NCBI RefSeq assembly: GCF_016863015.1
Contig: NZ_BOOB01000018.1
Coordinates: 1 to 64,000, forward strand
DNA length: 64,000 nt
Reading direction: 5' to 3'
DNA from: Microbispora amethystogenes
GTDB taxonomy: Bacteria > Actinomycetota > Actinomycetes > Streptosporangiales > Streptosporangiaceae
In this document: positions 51,779 to 62,855 of the stretch, piece by piece
How positions within the stretch are numbered: position 1 is the first letter of the stretch
Layout of the letters: each line of letters starts with the position of its first letter
Position numbers and translations under genes: made by a program
Notes under the pieces: model-generated
Told to the model about the DNA's origin: nothing
The model's input: only the letters and a program-made list of their open reading frames with translations
Databases searched by the model: none

Positions 51779-54541
51779 TCAGGGGCCGAGGAGCACGTCG
51801 AGGAGGCGGATGGCGCCCGCCTTGTCGAGCGGTTCGTTGCCGTTGCCGCACTTCGGGGACTGGATGCAGGACGGGCAGCCGCGGTCGCACTCGCAGGAGG
51901 CGATCGCCTCACGCGTCGCCGTCAGCCACTCGGACGCCCGGGCGTACCCTCGCTCGGCGAACCCCGCGCCTCCGTCATGGCCGTCGTAGACGAAGACGGT
52001 GAGCAGGCCGGTGTCGGGGTGGAGCTCCGTGGACACGCCGCCGATGTCCCAGCGGTCGCAGGTCGCGAAGAGGGGGAGGAGACCGATGGCGGCGTGTTCG
52101 GCCGCGTGCGCGGCCCCGCCGAGATCCACCGCGTGCCCGGCCGGGGCACTCCCGGCGTCCGCCGAGCGTCCTGTGGACCGCCTCCCGGCGTCTGTCGGAG
52201 GCCCTGCGGACTGCCTCCCGGGGTCCGTCGGGTCTGCGGGCTGCCTCCCGGGGTCCGTCGGGCCTGCGGACTGCCTCCCGGGGTTCGCCGGAGGCCCTGC
52301 GGACCGCGTTCCGGCGTCCGCCGTACGCTTCGCTTCTCCGGGGTCCGCCGGTGCTCCGGGGTTCGCCGGGCGGCCTTCCCCGCGCAGGCCGGCGAGGGCG
52401 GGGTCGGGCAGTGTCCACCAGACCGCGCGGGTGCACAGCGTGCGGGGCGGGAGGTCGAGCGGCTCCTCCCCGAGCACCTCCCCGGTCTGGGTGCGGCGCT
52501 TCAGGTACGAGACGACCTGCCGGGTGACCTCCACGGACCCGAAGTGCAGGGTGCCGGGGCCGAGGTCCCTCGAACGCAGCGACTCGATCACCCGGATGTC
52601 GGTGACGTCCCGAGCGAAGGTCGCGTAATCCGGTTCCGCGGCGGTGACCAGGGCGACTCCGGCGTCGAGGTCGAGCGCGTCGACCACGAACGTCTCGCTC
52701 TGGTGCAGGTAGACGGCGCCCGGATGGACCATCGTGTGCGACGACGGCTCGTCGACCGTGCCCAGCAGGCGGCCCGTCGACGCCTCCACGACCTGGACCG
52801 GGGCGCCGCCCGAGCCCCGGATGTCCGCGAGATCGGCCGCGTTGTCCCGGCTCGTCCAGAACCAGCCGGCGGGCCTTCTGCGGAGCAGTCCCTGGTTCAC
52901 GAGGTCGTCCAGCGCGTCCCGCGCCGAGGGGCCGAAGATCTCCAGGTCCTGCTCGCCGAGCGGGATCTCCGCGGCGGCGGCGCACAGGTGCGGAGCCAGC
53001 ACGTACGGATTGTCCGGATCGAGGACGATGGCCTCCACCGGGCGCCCGAACACCGCCTCCGGATGGTGGACGATATAGGTGTCCAGGGGGTCGTCCCGGG
53101 CGATCAGGACCGCCAGCGCGTCCTGCCCGTCGCGCCCGGCCCGGCCCGCCTGCTGCCAGAGCGAGGCGCGCGTCCCCGGCCATCCCGCGATGAGCACCGC
53201 GTCGAGCCCGGACACGTCGACGCCGAGTTCGAGCGCGTTGGTGGTGGCCAGGCCGGTCAGCTCCCCCGACCGCAGGGCCTTCTCGAGCACCCGCCGGTCG
53301 TCGGCCAGGTAGCCCGCCCGGTAGGCCGCCACCCGGTCGGCCAGTCGCGCCCTCCGGCGGGAGGCCGCCGGGACGCTCGCCGCCTCCGCCGCCTCCGCCT
53401 CCGCTTCCGCCGCCTCCGCTTCCGCCGCTTCTGCTTCCGCCTCGGTCGCCTCCGCCTCAGCCGTGGCCGCGGCTTCGCCGGGCTCGTCCCGCATCGGGGA
53501 CTCCCACGGATGGTCCTCCTCGCCGTACGGCGGATCGGCGTCGAGGACCGCCTCGACCTCCTCCAGCGTGTGCCGCGCGGACAGGGCCACGGCTTCGGCG
53601 GCGCGGCGGGAGCGGACGAAGGCGAGCGTGCGGACGTCCTCGATCACGAGGTCGGCCAGAAGGTCGGCGGCCTCGGCCGTGGCCGTACGGCGGACCGGGG
53701 CGCCGCTCTCCCCGCGTAGATCGGTCAGGGGCGGCTCCCACAGGGCGAAGGTGGTCGAACCCCTCGGCGACGCGTCCGTGGTCACCTCGGCCATCTCAAG
53801 GCCGGTCAGGCGCATTCCCGCGGCGGCGGGGTCGCTCGCGGTGGCCGACGCCAGCAGGAACACCGGGGACGCGCCGTATTTGGCCGAGACCCGGCGCAGC
53901 CGGCGCAGGATCTGGGCGACGTGCGAGCCGAAGACCCCCCGGTAGCCGTGGCACTCGTCCACCACCACCAGGCGCAGCCGTCGCCAGAAGGACGACCAGG
54001 ACGCGTGCCTCGGCAGGATCGACCGGTGCAGCATGTCGGGATTGGTCAGTACGTAGTTGGCGTTCTGCCGGACCCACCGGCGCTCCTCCGGCGGGGTGTC
54101 CCCGTCGTACGTCGCGGCGCGCACCTGGGTCAGCCGTAACCTCCGCAACGACCTCAGCTGGTCGGCGGCGAGCGCCTTGGTGGGGGTGAGGTACAGCACG
54201 GTGCCGCCGGAGAAGATCTCCGCGACGGCCGGGACGACGTACGCGAGCGATTTTCCGGAGGCGGTACCTGTGGCAATGATCACGTTTTGGCCACGTTTAA
54301 CCAGCTCGGCGGCGTGAAGCTGATGTTCCCACAGCCCTTCGACCCCCTGGAGGCCCAGTCGTGCGACCAGGAGATCGGGGGCCCAGTCGGGCCATCTTGC
54401 CTCACCCGCGTGACGTGCTGGAACATGCTCCACATGGGTTACGCGCCCCCGGCGTGCGGGAACCGCGAGCAGACGGGTGAGAAGGTCGCCTGTTCGGGCA
54501 GAGGACGAAGAAGTCGGAGTCACTGGTTTCCAGTTTGGCAT
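51779..54541 (-). CDS. DEAD/DEAH helicase with DUF1998 domain, MrfA/YprA-like
   Basis: About 920 residues. Helicase motifs: ATGTASGKSLAYVVP (I), TPTKALAADQL (Ia), VVVDECHGYRGVFG (II, DECH), LLASATASDP (III), and LATTNALELGVDVSGLD and GRAGRDGQDALAVL (V, VI). The DUF1998 tail has a zinc-like Cys cluster, CECDRGCPSCIQSPKC. MrfA relatives repair mitomycin cross-links. Two low-complexity inserts, one of EA-rich repeats and one of PGRQSAGPTDPGRQ-type repeats, break the helicase spacing compared with shorter homologs. The start is unclear (54541 or 54583). It is divergent from bldG. Confidence 0.85.
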   Translation of the reverse strand: MPNWKPVTPTSSSSARTGDLLTRLLAVPARRGRVTHVEHVPARHAGEARWPDWAPDLLVARLGLQGVEGLWEHQLHAAELVKRGQNVIIATGTASGKSLAYVVPAVAEIFSGGTVLYLTPTKALAADQLRSLRRLRLTQVRAATYDGDTPPEERRWVRQNANYVLTNPDMLHRSILPRHASWSSFWRRLRLVVVDECHGYRGVFGSHVAQILRRLRRVSAKYGASPVFLLASATASDPAAAGMRLTGLEMAEVTTDASPRGSTTFALWEPPLTDLRGESGAPVRRTATAEAADLLADLVIEDVRTLAFVRSRRAAEAVALSARHTLEEVEAVLDADPPYGEEDHPWESPMRDEPGEAAATAEAEATEAEAEAAEAEAAEAEAEAAEAASVPAASRRRARLADRVAAYRAGYLADDRRVLEKALRSGELTGLATTNALELGVDVSGLDAVLIAGWPGTRASLWQQAGRAGRDGQDALAVLIARDDPLDTYIVHHPEAVFGRPVEAIVLDPDNPYVLAPHLCAAAAEIPLGEQDLEIFGPSARDALDDLVNQGLLRRRPAGWFWTSRDNAADLADIRGSGGAPVQVVEASTGRLLGTVDEPSSHTMVHPGAVYLHQSETFVVDALDLDAGVALVTAAEPDYATFARDVTDIRVIESLRSRDLGPGTLHFGSVEVTRQVVSYLKRRTQTGEVLGEEPLDLPPRTLCTRAVWWTLPDPALAGLRGEGRPANPGAPADPGEAKRTADAGTRSAGPPANPGRQSAGPTDPGRQPADPTDPGRQSAGPPTDAGRRSTGRSADAGSAPAGHAVDLGGAAHAAEHAAIGLLPLFATCDRWDIGGVSTELHPDTGLLTVFVYDGHDGGAGFAERGYARASEWLTATREAIASCECDRGCPSCIQSPKCGNGNEPLDKAGAIRLLDVLLGP
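52211..52290 (-). repeat. 30-bp tandem repeats within the helicase gene
   Basis: Two full copies of a 30-bp unit starting CTGCCTCCCGGGGTCCGTCG, plus a partial third, encode the proline-rich insert of the helicase. Confidence 0.7.
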
Positions 54542-54687
54542 CTGCGGGGAGAGTCGCCCGGAGTCGTGATTTCGTATAGACACGGAGTCGTAGCGTGGTT
54601 GAATGCCGCGCGTCGGGGTCGTGCTTCTGGACTACCAGGATGCAGGACCCGTATCGAGACCTACGCAAGTAAGGCGCTGGAGGATCT

Positions 54688-55038
54688 GTGGATCTGAAGT
54701 TGGACCACCATTCCGAGGACAATCTCACCATCGTGGATGTCGAGGGTGAGATCGACGTCTACACCGCGCCCAGACTGCGTGAGCTGCTGATCGACCTGGT
54801 CAACAAGGGCAACTTCCACCTGCTCGTCAACATGGAGAAGGTGGACTTCCTCGACTCGACGGGCCTTGGCGTGCTGGTCGGCGGGCTCAAGCGCGTGCGG
54901 GCGCATGACGGCTCCCTGGAGCTCGTCTGCACACAGGAGCGCATTCTGAAGATCTTCCGCATCACGGGCTTGACGAAGGTCTTCGGGATCTACGCCTCGG
55001 TCGAGGAGGCCAAGGAAGCCCACGGCCGGGACAAGTGA
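54688..55038 (+). CDS. bldG: Anti-sigma factor antagonist BldG
   Basis: 116 residues of STAS fold. Ser57 in [13 protein letters not shown] is the site phosphorylated by the partner kinase. The rest ([36 protein letters not shown]) closely matches BldG, which controls morphological differentiation and antibiotic production in Streptomyces. GTG start with GGAGG four bases before it. The anti-sigma gene follows at 55058. Promoter is shared with the divergent helicase. Confidence 0.92.
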   Translation: MDLKLDHHSEDNLTIVDVEGEIDVYTAPRLRELLIDLVNKGNFHLLVNMEKVDFLDSTGLGVLVGGLKRVRAHDGSLELVCTQERILKIFRITGLTKVFGIYASVEEAKEAHGRDK

Positions 55039-55057
55039 CGGCCGGGGACCCAGCACC

Positions 55058-55486
55058 ATGGCCACCGTCGAGCTGACGTTCACCGCCCTGCCCGCCCATG
55101 TGCGTACGGCCAGGCTGGTCGCCACGGCCATCGCCAGACGCACCGGGGTGGCGGAGGCGATCCTGGACGAGGTGCGGCTCGCCGTCGGAGAGGCGTGCTC
55201 GCGGGCTGTGGAGGCGCACCGCCTCCACTGCCCCGGGGAGCCCGTACGCATCGAGTTACGTGACGACGCGGGGCGTTTCGAGGTGACGGTCACCGACGCC
55301 GCTCCGGGCGACGACGTGATGCCTCAGGTCCTGGAGGCGAACGGCAGCCTCATGCCCGAGATCGACAATCTGGGCATCGCGGTCATCGCGGGGCTGGCGG
55401 ACGACGTCGAGGTGCTGCCCGGGCCGAAGGGCATGCGCATCCGCATGAGCTGGCCCGCCTCCACCAACGGTCTCGCCGCCTTCTGA
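55058..55486 (+). CDS. ATP-binding anti-sigma factor (BldG partner, HATPase_c fold)
   Basis: 142 residues of GHKL fold: EVRLAVGEACSRAVEAH (N-box), then DNLGIAVIAGLADDVEV (G-box). The N-box has Ser-Arg in place of the usual Asn that binds Mg-ATP, so kinase activity may be weak or absent. In Streptomyces this gene, downstream of bldG, binds BldG and sigma factors. It is 19 nt after bldG on the same transcript; no Shine-Dalgarno is obvious before the ATG. Confidence 0.8.
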   Translation: MATVELTFTALPAHVRTARLVATAIARRTGVAEAILDEVRLAVGEACSRAVEAHRLHCPGEPVRIELRDDAGRFEVTVTDAAPGDDVMPQVLEANGSLMPEIDNLGIAVIAGLADDVEVLPGPKGMRIRMSWPASTNGLAAF

Positions 55487-55536
55487 CTCCCGCGTTCCGG
55501 CTCCGGCTCTCCGGCTCCGCGCGCCGACCACCGCAC

Positions 55537-55575
55537 AGATCGAGTGTCGCCCCCCGGCGTGACACTCGATCTTTT
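55537..55575 (+). terminator. Rho-independent terminator of the bldG operon
   Basis: A perfect 12-bp stem (AGATCGAGTGTC at 55537-55548, complement 55561-55572) is followed by TTTT. Confidence 0.85.
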
Positions 55576-55944
55576 GGTATGTCCGGGGGTCCCGCACCGT
55601 CCACGGAGCGCGTCGGCAGAGGTTAAGGTTGTCCGAAATCCAAAGCAAGGATGTGCCACAACCAGGAGAGCGGCACCGGACATGATCCTGACCGCGCTGG
55701 TCAAAGCACCTTCATAGTGGTGCAAATGTTGGCTCATCATCCGACGCTGCCCTGATTCCCGGGCGCGAGGGCCTTCATATCCGCGGCGTCGCTGCGTAGA
55801 CTCCCGGCACCGGCCAAGGTATTGCGGATGCAACCGGAAGCGGCACTTGCCAACCGCCCGGATAGTGCGCCGCACGGCCAGAGGGTTCGTCCGTAGCGTC
55901 GTCCGGGCAGGAGGACCGAAACCCCGTCTGGCCGAGGAGGACGG
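55576..55944. other. Leader region upstream of hppA
   Basis: About 370 bases with a candidate promoter at 55774-55802 and a leader of some 135 bases. No known riboswitch was recognised and no ORF of interest is seen except an 11-codon one at about 55682, which I do not trust. Confidence 0.4.
55774..55802 (+). promoter_or_regulatory. Candidate hppA promoter
   Basis: TTCATA (-35-like) and TAGACT (-10-like) are separated by exactly 17 bases. Each matches 4 of 6 bases of the housekeeping consensus. The start of transcription would be near 55809. Confidence 0.4.
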
Positions 55945-58278
<2,334 letters not shown>

Positions 58279-58300
58279 CGGCCCGTACGCCGCGCTCGTC

Positions 58301-58336
58301 CGAAGGTCCCCTGCTTGGTCAAGCGGGGGACCTTCG
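58301..58336 (+). terminator. Long hairpin terminator of hppA
   Basis: CGAAGGTCCCCTGCTT (58301-58316) pairs with 58321-58336, one mismatch in 16 bp, around loop GGTC. There is no T-run. It lies directly before the promoter-like TACACT of the next small gene. Confidence 0.75.
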
Positions 58337-58354
58337 TCCGTACACTGGGCCGTT

Positions 58355-58456
58355 ATGGACAAGCCGAACGGGGGCAGGACGCTGGCGCTGATCCTGCTGA
58401 CCATGGTGGCGATGCTCGCCCTGATCGTGGGCCTCGCCGTCTGGGCGATGCCGTGA
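58355..58456 (+). CDS. 33-residue single-span membrane peptide, probably leaderless
   Basis: MDKPNGGRTLALILLTMVAML continues ALIVGLAVWAMP: a positively charged start, one 22-residue helix and a stop that overlaps the start of the next gene (GTGA). TACACT ends eight bases before the ATG and no Shine-Dalgarno is seen, so it may be leaderless. A regulatory membrane peptide is possible. Confidence is moderate because so short a frame could be fortuitous. Confidence 0.55.
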   Translation: MDKPNGGRTLALILLTMVAMLALIVGLAVWAMP

Positions 58457-58962
58457 GCGACGCGGTGAGCGAAGCCGCGAGCGATGCCCTGGGTGATGCC
58501 GTGAGTGTCCGCACGCTGGTCGTGGTCCGGCACGCCCAGGCGGGCCACGCGCCCGGTCTCGCCGACAGCGAACGTCCCCTCACCCCCAGGGGCGAGCGGG
58601 ACGCCCGGGCGGCCGGCGAGGAGATCCGGCGGCTCGCCCCCGCCCTCGTGCTGTGCTCGCCCTCGGTCCGCACCCGCAGGACGGCCGAACTGCTCGCGCC
58701 CGGCGTCCCGGCCGAGATCGAGCGGGACATCTACGAGGCCTTCCCCGACGACCTGCTCGACGTGCTGCGCCGTACGGACGCCGAGATCGCGTCTCTCGTG
58801 CTCGTCGGCCACAACCCGGGCGTCCACGAACTGGTCATGGCGCTGACCGGCGCCCGGCTCGACGGCTTCCCGACCTGCGCGTACGCGGTGATCGAGCTCG
58901 GCGTGCCGTGGGAGGAGGCCGGGCCGGAGACGGGACGGCTGATCCGCGTCGGCCGCCCCTGA
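58453..58962 (+). CDS. SixA-like histidine phosphatase
   Basis: Up to 169 residues. RHG-type active site VVVRHAQAGH, LTPRGERDARAAGEEI, CSPSVRTRRTAELL and the second His in VLVGHNPGVHELV. It removes phosphate from phosphohistidine in phosphotransfer proteins. The GTG at 58453 overlaps the stop of the small peptide; the internal GTG at 58501 fits the family start MRTLVVVRH better. The final codons run into a tandem repeat that starts at its stop codon. Confidence 0.8.
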   Translation: MSDAVSEAASDALGDAVSVRTLVVVRHAQAGHAPGLADSERPLTPRGERDARAAGEEIRRLAPALVLCSPSVRTRRTAELLAPGVPAEIERDIYEAFPDDLLDVLRRTDAEIASLVLVGHNPGVHELVMALTGARLDGFPTCAYAVIELGVPWEEAGPETGRLIRVGRP

Positions 58963-59044
58963 AGCGGAGCGGCCCCGGCCCTGAAGCGGAGCGGCCCCGG
59001 CCCTGAAGCGGAGCGGCCCCGGCCCTGAAGCGGAGCGGCTCCGG
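58957..59044 (+). repeat. Four 22-bp tandem repeats starting at a stop codon
   Basis: The unit CCCTGAAGCGGAGCGGCCCC plus GG is repeated four times; the last has one change (CCCC to CTCC). The first unit carries the TGA stop of the phosphatase gene. It is probably strain-variable. Confidence 0.85.
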
Positions 59045-59185
59045 CCCGCCCCGAGGTGATAACGGTCGCGGATCGCGGGTAGGGACCTGCTCCTGCCGCT
59101 CCGGGACATCGCCTTCGCCAGGGCGCCGAGGCCGGAGGATCCGCGCCTCGCGCTCGGCTTCGGGCTGTCCGGAGCCTGCTGCCTG

Positions 59186-61477
59186 GTGGTCCCGTTGCTC
59201 GTGGGCCTGCTCACCGGCCATCCGGCCGGGGGCGCGACGGTCGGGCTCGGCGCGTGGCTGGTGGCGGCGCGGGCCATCGTGAACCCCGCTGGCGTACGGA
59301 CGCCGTACCTGTTCGGGGTGGTGGTCTCGGTCGGCGTGGGAACGTCGCTCGGGGTCCTGGTGTCGGGCAGCAGCTGGATGATGATCGGCGCTGCCTCGGC
59401 CCTGGCCGGGCTCGGCGGGCTGGTGCGGCCGATCGGCGTCACACCGGCGCTCACGCTGCTGCTGACGGCCGCGAACCCGCTGCCGCTCGATCCCCTGCCG
59501 CACACGGGCCTGCAACTGCTCGGCGGGCTGCTGCCGGCCGTCCTGCTCACCCTGCCCTGGCCGTGGCAGCGTACCCGACCGGCCATCACGGCGCTGAACG
59601 AGGTGGCCGCCGCACTGGCCGCACTGGCAGAGGCGGTGCCCGGCCCGGGGACAGGTCCGGTGACCAGCCCCGCCACTGGCCCCTCCGTCGGCCCCGCAGC
59701 CAACGCCAACGCCGCCGCCAACGCCGCCGCCGACGCCGCCGACGCCGCTGCCGACGCCGCGGGCCGCGACGCGGGGACCGACGGGCGCCCGGACGCACGC
59801 CCGGACGCACGCCCGGACGCGGACCCCGCCGCTGAACGGAACGAGGGCCAGGACGAGGGCCGGAACGAGGGCCGGAACGAGGGCCGGGACGAGAGTCGGG
59901 ACGAGTGGGACGCGCGCCGCCGGGCGGCGGCGGACGCGCTCGCCGAGGTCGGCACGGCCCGGGCCCGGCGGCTGCGCGGCGAACGATCACGGGCGGCGGA
60001 CGACGTCGCGCTCGCGCTCCGCCGGGTGTTCCACGAGATCGTCGCGCTACGCGGCCTGTGTGACACGCTGCGACGCCGGGCCCCCCGCGCGGTGGAGGAG
60101 GCCGGGATCGGCGACCTGACCGCGTCGCTCGCCGACGCGCTGCGGGCCTACCTGGCCGACTGCCCTCCGCTGCGGGAACCGGTGGTCGACTTCGGCGCCC
60201 GGGTCGACCGGTTGCGCGAGCGGACAGCCGGCGGGGAGCGGGAGAAGGTCGTGCTCGTCCTGCTGCGTCAGGTCGCCCACAGCGTGGGGCGGATCCAGGC
60301 GGCGCTGGACGGGTCCGCCGCGCAGGCCCGCCGCCTCTGCGCGCCCAGGTTCGACGTCACAGGGCTCGACATCGGCGGGCTCGACCCCGCCGCGCTCGGC
60401 TTCGGCGGGCTCGCCGCGCCCCCGCCGCTCGCCTTCGACGACCCCCGGGTGCGGCACGCCCTGCGCGTCGTCCTCGGCACGGCTTTCGCCTCGGTGGTCA
60501 TCGTGCTCTTCAAGCCGGCGTTCCCGCACTGGTTGGTGATCGCGGTGCTGGTCACCATCCAGCCGACGTACGGCGAGACGCGGGCGAGGGTGTGGGCGCG
60601 GGTGGGCGGCAGCACGGTCGGCGGGCTCGTCTCGGCCGCCGTGCTCAACCTCACGCCCGGCCACTGGGCGCTCGTGGCGCTGATCGGGGTGTCGGCCGCG
60701 CTGGCGTTCGGCCTGGCCCCGACCCACCAGGCCTACTGGGCGACGTTCATGACGATGTGCGTGTTGCTGCTGCTCGACTTCCAGGTGCCGCAGACGGCGC
60801 GGATCGCCGAGTCACGGGTCGTCCTCACCCTCGCGGGCGGGGCCATCGCGATCGCCTGCACGCGGTTGCTGTGGCCACGCGGCGAGACACAGCGGCTCGC
60901 CGACCGGGTGGGCCGGATGCTCGGCTCCCACGCGGCGGCCGCCCGCGCGCTGGCCCAGCTGGCGCGGGGGAGGACGGCCGCCGAACGGGCCGAGGACCGG
61001 ATCAGGAGGGCCGGGGTGGACGCCGAGATGGTCACCGGCGCGCTCGGCTACATCGCGAGGGAACCGGGCGGCACCGCCCCTGAGGCCGTCGGAGGGGCCA
61101 TCGACGCCGCCCAGCGGGTCCGCGACGACCTGCTGACGATGGTCTCGCTGCTCCGGGACGAGCCGATCGGGGCGGGGCCGGTCGCCGACGTGCTGGACGC
61201 CGTGGCCGGGCAGCTCCAGGCCGCCTCCCAGGCCGTGGAGGCGGGGGAGCCGTACGAGCCGGGCGAGGGCGTGAGCCGCGGGCTGGCCGACGACGCGATG
61301 TGGGTCGGCGCGCAGGCCGAGCGCCGGCTCGCCGAGCTCGAGTCGGCTCCGGAGGCCGCCGGATCGCGCCGCGCGCTCCTGCGGACCGCCGCCGCCGACC
61401 AGGCCCTGCGCTCGCTGGACGCCGACGCCGTACGGCTCTGCGCCGCGGCGGGCGGCGCCTTCGCGGCCGTACGGTGA
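59186..61477 (+). CDS. FUSC-family membrane protein, start codon uncertain
   Basis: At least 763 residues from GTG 59186. N-terminal (six-helix-like) and C-terminal (LLIAVLVTIQPTYGETRARVW...) membrane modules surround a long soluble part, the FUSC efflux-like layout. A low-complexity ANAAADAADAAADAAG / RNEGRNEGRDESRDE section at about residues 170-235 is unusual. The conserved start of the first helix (LGFGLSGACCLVVPLLVG) lies upstream of GTG 59186, and no ATG, GTG or TTG exists there before a stop at 59060-59062. A CTG start at 59093 with an AGGGA box is the best explanation. Confidence 0.75.
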   Translation: MVPLLVGLLTGHPAGGATVGLGAWLVAARAIVNPAGVRTPYLFGVVVSVGVGTSLGVLVSGSSWMMIGAASALAGLGGLVRPIGVTPALTLLLTAANPLPLDPLPHTGLQLLGGLLPAVLLTLPWPWQRTRPAITALNEVAAALAALAEAVPGPGTGPVTSPATGPSVGPAANANAAANAAADAADAAADAAGRDAGTDGRPDARPDARPDADPAAERNEGQDEGRNEGRNEGRDESRDEWDARRRAAADALAEVGTARARRLRGERSRAADDVALALRRVFHEIVALRGLCDTLRRRAPRAVEEAGIGDLTASLADALRAYLADCPPLREPVVDFGARVDRLRERTAGGEREKVVLVLLRQVAHSVGRIQAALDGSAAQARRLCAPRFDVTGLDIGGLDPAALGFGGLAAPPPLAFDDPRVRHALRVVLGTAFASVVIVLFKPAFPHWLVIAVLVTIQPTYGETRARVWARVGGSTVGGLVSAAVLNLTPGHWALVALIGVSAALAFGLAPTHQAYWATFMTMCVLLLLDFQVPQTARIAESRVVLTLAGGAIAIACTRLLWPRGETQRLADRVGRMLGSHAAAARALAQLARGRTAAERAEDRIRRAGVDAEMVTGALGYIAREPGGTAPEAVGGAIDAAQRVRDDLLTMVSLLRDEPIGAGPVADVLDAVAGQLQAASQAVEAGEPYEPGEGVSRGLADDAMWVGAQAERRLAELESAPEAAGSRRALLRTAAADQALRSLDADAVRLCAAAGGAFAAVR

Positions 61478-61483
61478 GGGGCG

Positions 61484-62707
61484 TCAGGTGGTGGTGGGCG
61501 GCATGCCGTCCTCGGCGTCGGCCGCCTCCACCTCCTCGCGGGAGATGCCGAGGAGATAGAGGATCGAGTCGAGGTACGGCACGTTGACCGCGGTGTCGGC
61601 GGCCTGTCGGACGATCGGCTTGGCGTTGAACGCGATGCCGAGCCCGGCGACGGCGAACATGTCGAGGTCGTTGGCGCCGTCGCCGATCGCCACGGTCTGG
61701 CTCAGCGGGATGCCCGCCTCGGCGGCGAACCGCTCCAGCGCGCGGGCCTTGCCCGGCCGGTCGACGATCTCGCCGACGACCCGGCCGGTGAGCCGGCCGT
61801 CCACCACCTCCAGCGTGTTGGCGGCCGAATAGTCGATGCCGAGGTCCGCCACGAGAGAGTCGGTGATCTGGGTGAAGCCGCCGCTGACGATCGCGAAGCG
61901 GTAGTCGAGCCGCTTGAGCGTGCGGACCAGCGTGCGCGCGCCGGGGGTGAGGACGACCTCCTTGACGACCTTCTCGAAGACCTCCTCGGACAGGCCTTCG
62001 AGCAGCGCGACCCGCCTGACCAGCGACTCGGCGAAGTCGAGCTCGCCCCGCATCGCCTCGTCGGTCACCCGGGCGACCTCGTCCAGGCAGCCGGCGTGCC
62101 GGGCCAGCAGCTCGATGACCTCGTTCTGGATCAGCGTCGAGTCGACGTCCATCACGATGAGCCGCTTGGCGCGGCGGTGCAGCCCGGTGCGCTGGACGGC
62201 CACGTCCACCTGCTGGGCGGCCGCCTCGGCGGCGAGCTCGGCCCGCAGCGCCTGCGGGTCCGCCCCCGAGACCGCGAGCTCGATGCAGGTGACGGGATAG
62301 CTCGACAGCCGTTCGATCCTGTCGATGTTGGCGCCGCTGGCGGCGATCCGCCCGGAGATCCCCGCCATCGCGGCGGGCAGCAGCGGCGCGCCCAGGACGG
62401 TGACGTGCAGGCGTCCGCGCCGTCTCTTCTCCTTGGAGGTCGTGCCGGTGGCGATCTCCAGGTCCATGTCGAGATCGGCGGCCACCTGCTCGACGGCGGT
62501 CCACAGCCCGCCGATGGTGCCTCCGGTGCCGGTGGGTGGCCCTCCGGCGTAGGCGACGAGAACGCCAAGGGTCAGACGGCCGCGGATGACGACCTGCTCC
62601 ACGTCGGCCACGACGACCGGGAACCCGGCCAGTACGGCGAAAAGCCGGGAGGTGACGCCCGGGCGATCCGGACCGGTCAGCGTGATCAGGAGCGTGCGCT
62701 GGTTCAC
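61484..62707 (-). CDS. serB: Phosphoserine phosphatase SerB with two ACT domains
   Basis: 407 residues. Two ACT regulatory domains (residues about 5-85 and 95-175) precede a HAD domain: VMDVDSTLIQNEVIELLA (catalytic Asp), IVSGGFTQIT, GDGANDLDMF. The reaction is phosphoserine to serine, last step of serine synthesis; ACT domains suggest feedback by serine. The start is a GTG with TAACCT eight bases upstream, and no Shine-Dalgarno, so it is probably leaderless. Confidence 0.9.
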   Translation of the reverse strand: MNQRTLLITLTGPDRPGVTSRLFAVLAGFPVVVADVEQVVIRGRLTLGVLVAYAGGPPTGTGGTIGGLWTAVEQVAADLDMDLEIATGTTSKEKRRRGRLHVTVLGAPLLPAAMAGISGRIAASGANIDRIERLSSYPVTCIELAVSGADPQALRAELAAEAAAQQVDVAVQRTGLHRRAKRLIVMDVDSTLIQNEVIELLARHAGCLDEVARVTDEAMRGELDFAESLVRRVALLEGLSEEVFEKVVKEVVLTPGARTLVRTLKRLDYRFAIVSGGFTQITDSLVADLGIDYSAANTLEVVDGRLTGRVVGEIVDRPGKARALERFAAEAGIPLSQTVAIGDGANDLDMFAVAGLGIAFNAKPIVRQAADTAVNVPYLDSILYLLGISREEVEAADAEDGMPPTTT

Positions 62708-62855
62708 GTTGTTTGAGGTTACTGTGCGGCTTGTCGTGGCCGCGCACGAGGTTCACGATGCGGACGCCTTCGTGCCCCCGGCCTGAGGGAGCGGCGTCAT
62801 TTCCGCATGTCGTCATGGTGGTGGGCGCTTGCCCCGAGGAAGGACGTGACGACCT

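Noticed and set aside
55680-55720. Leader peptide MILTALVKAPS before hppA
   Set aside because: 11 codons without a proper Shine-Dalgarno distance, and no codon pattern typical of attenuation.
58957-59044. Possible CRISPR array or attachment site
   Set aside because: Direct 22-bp repeats without spacers. No integrase nearby.
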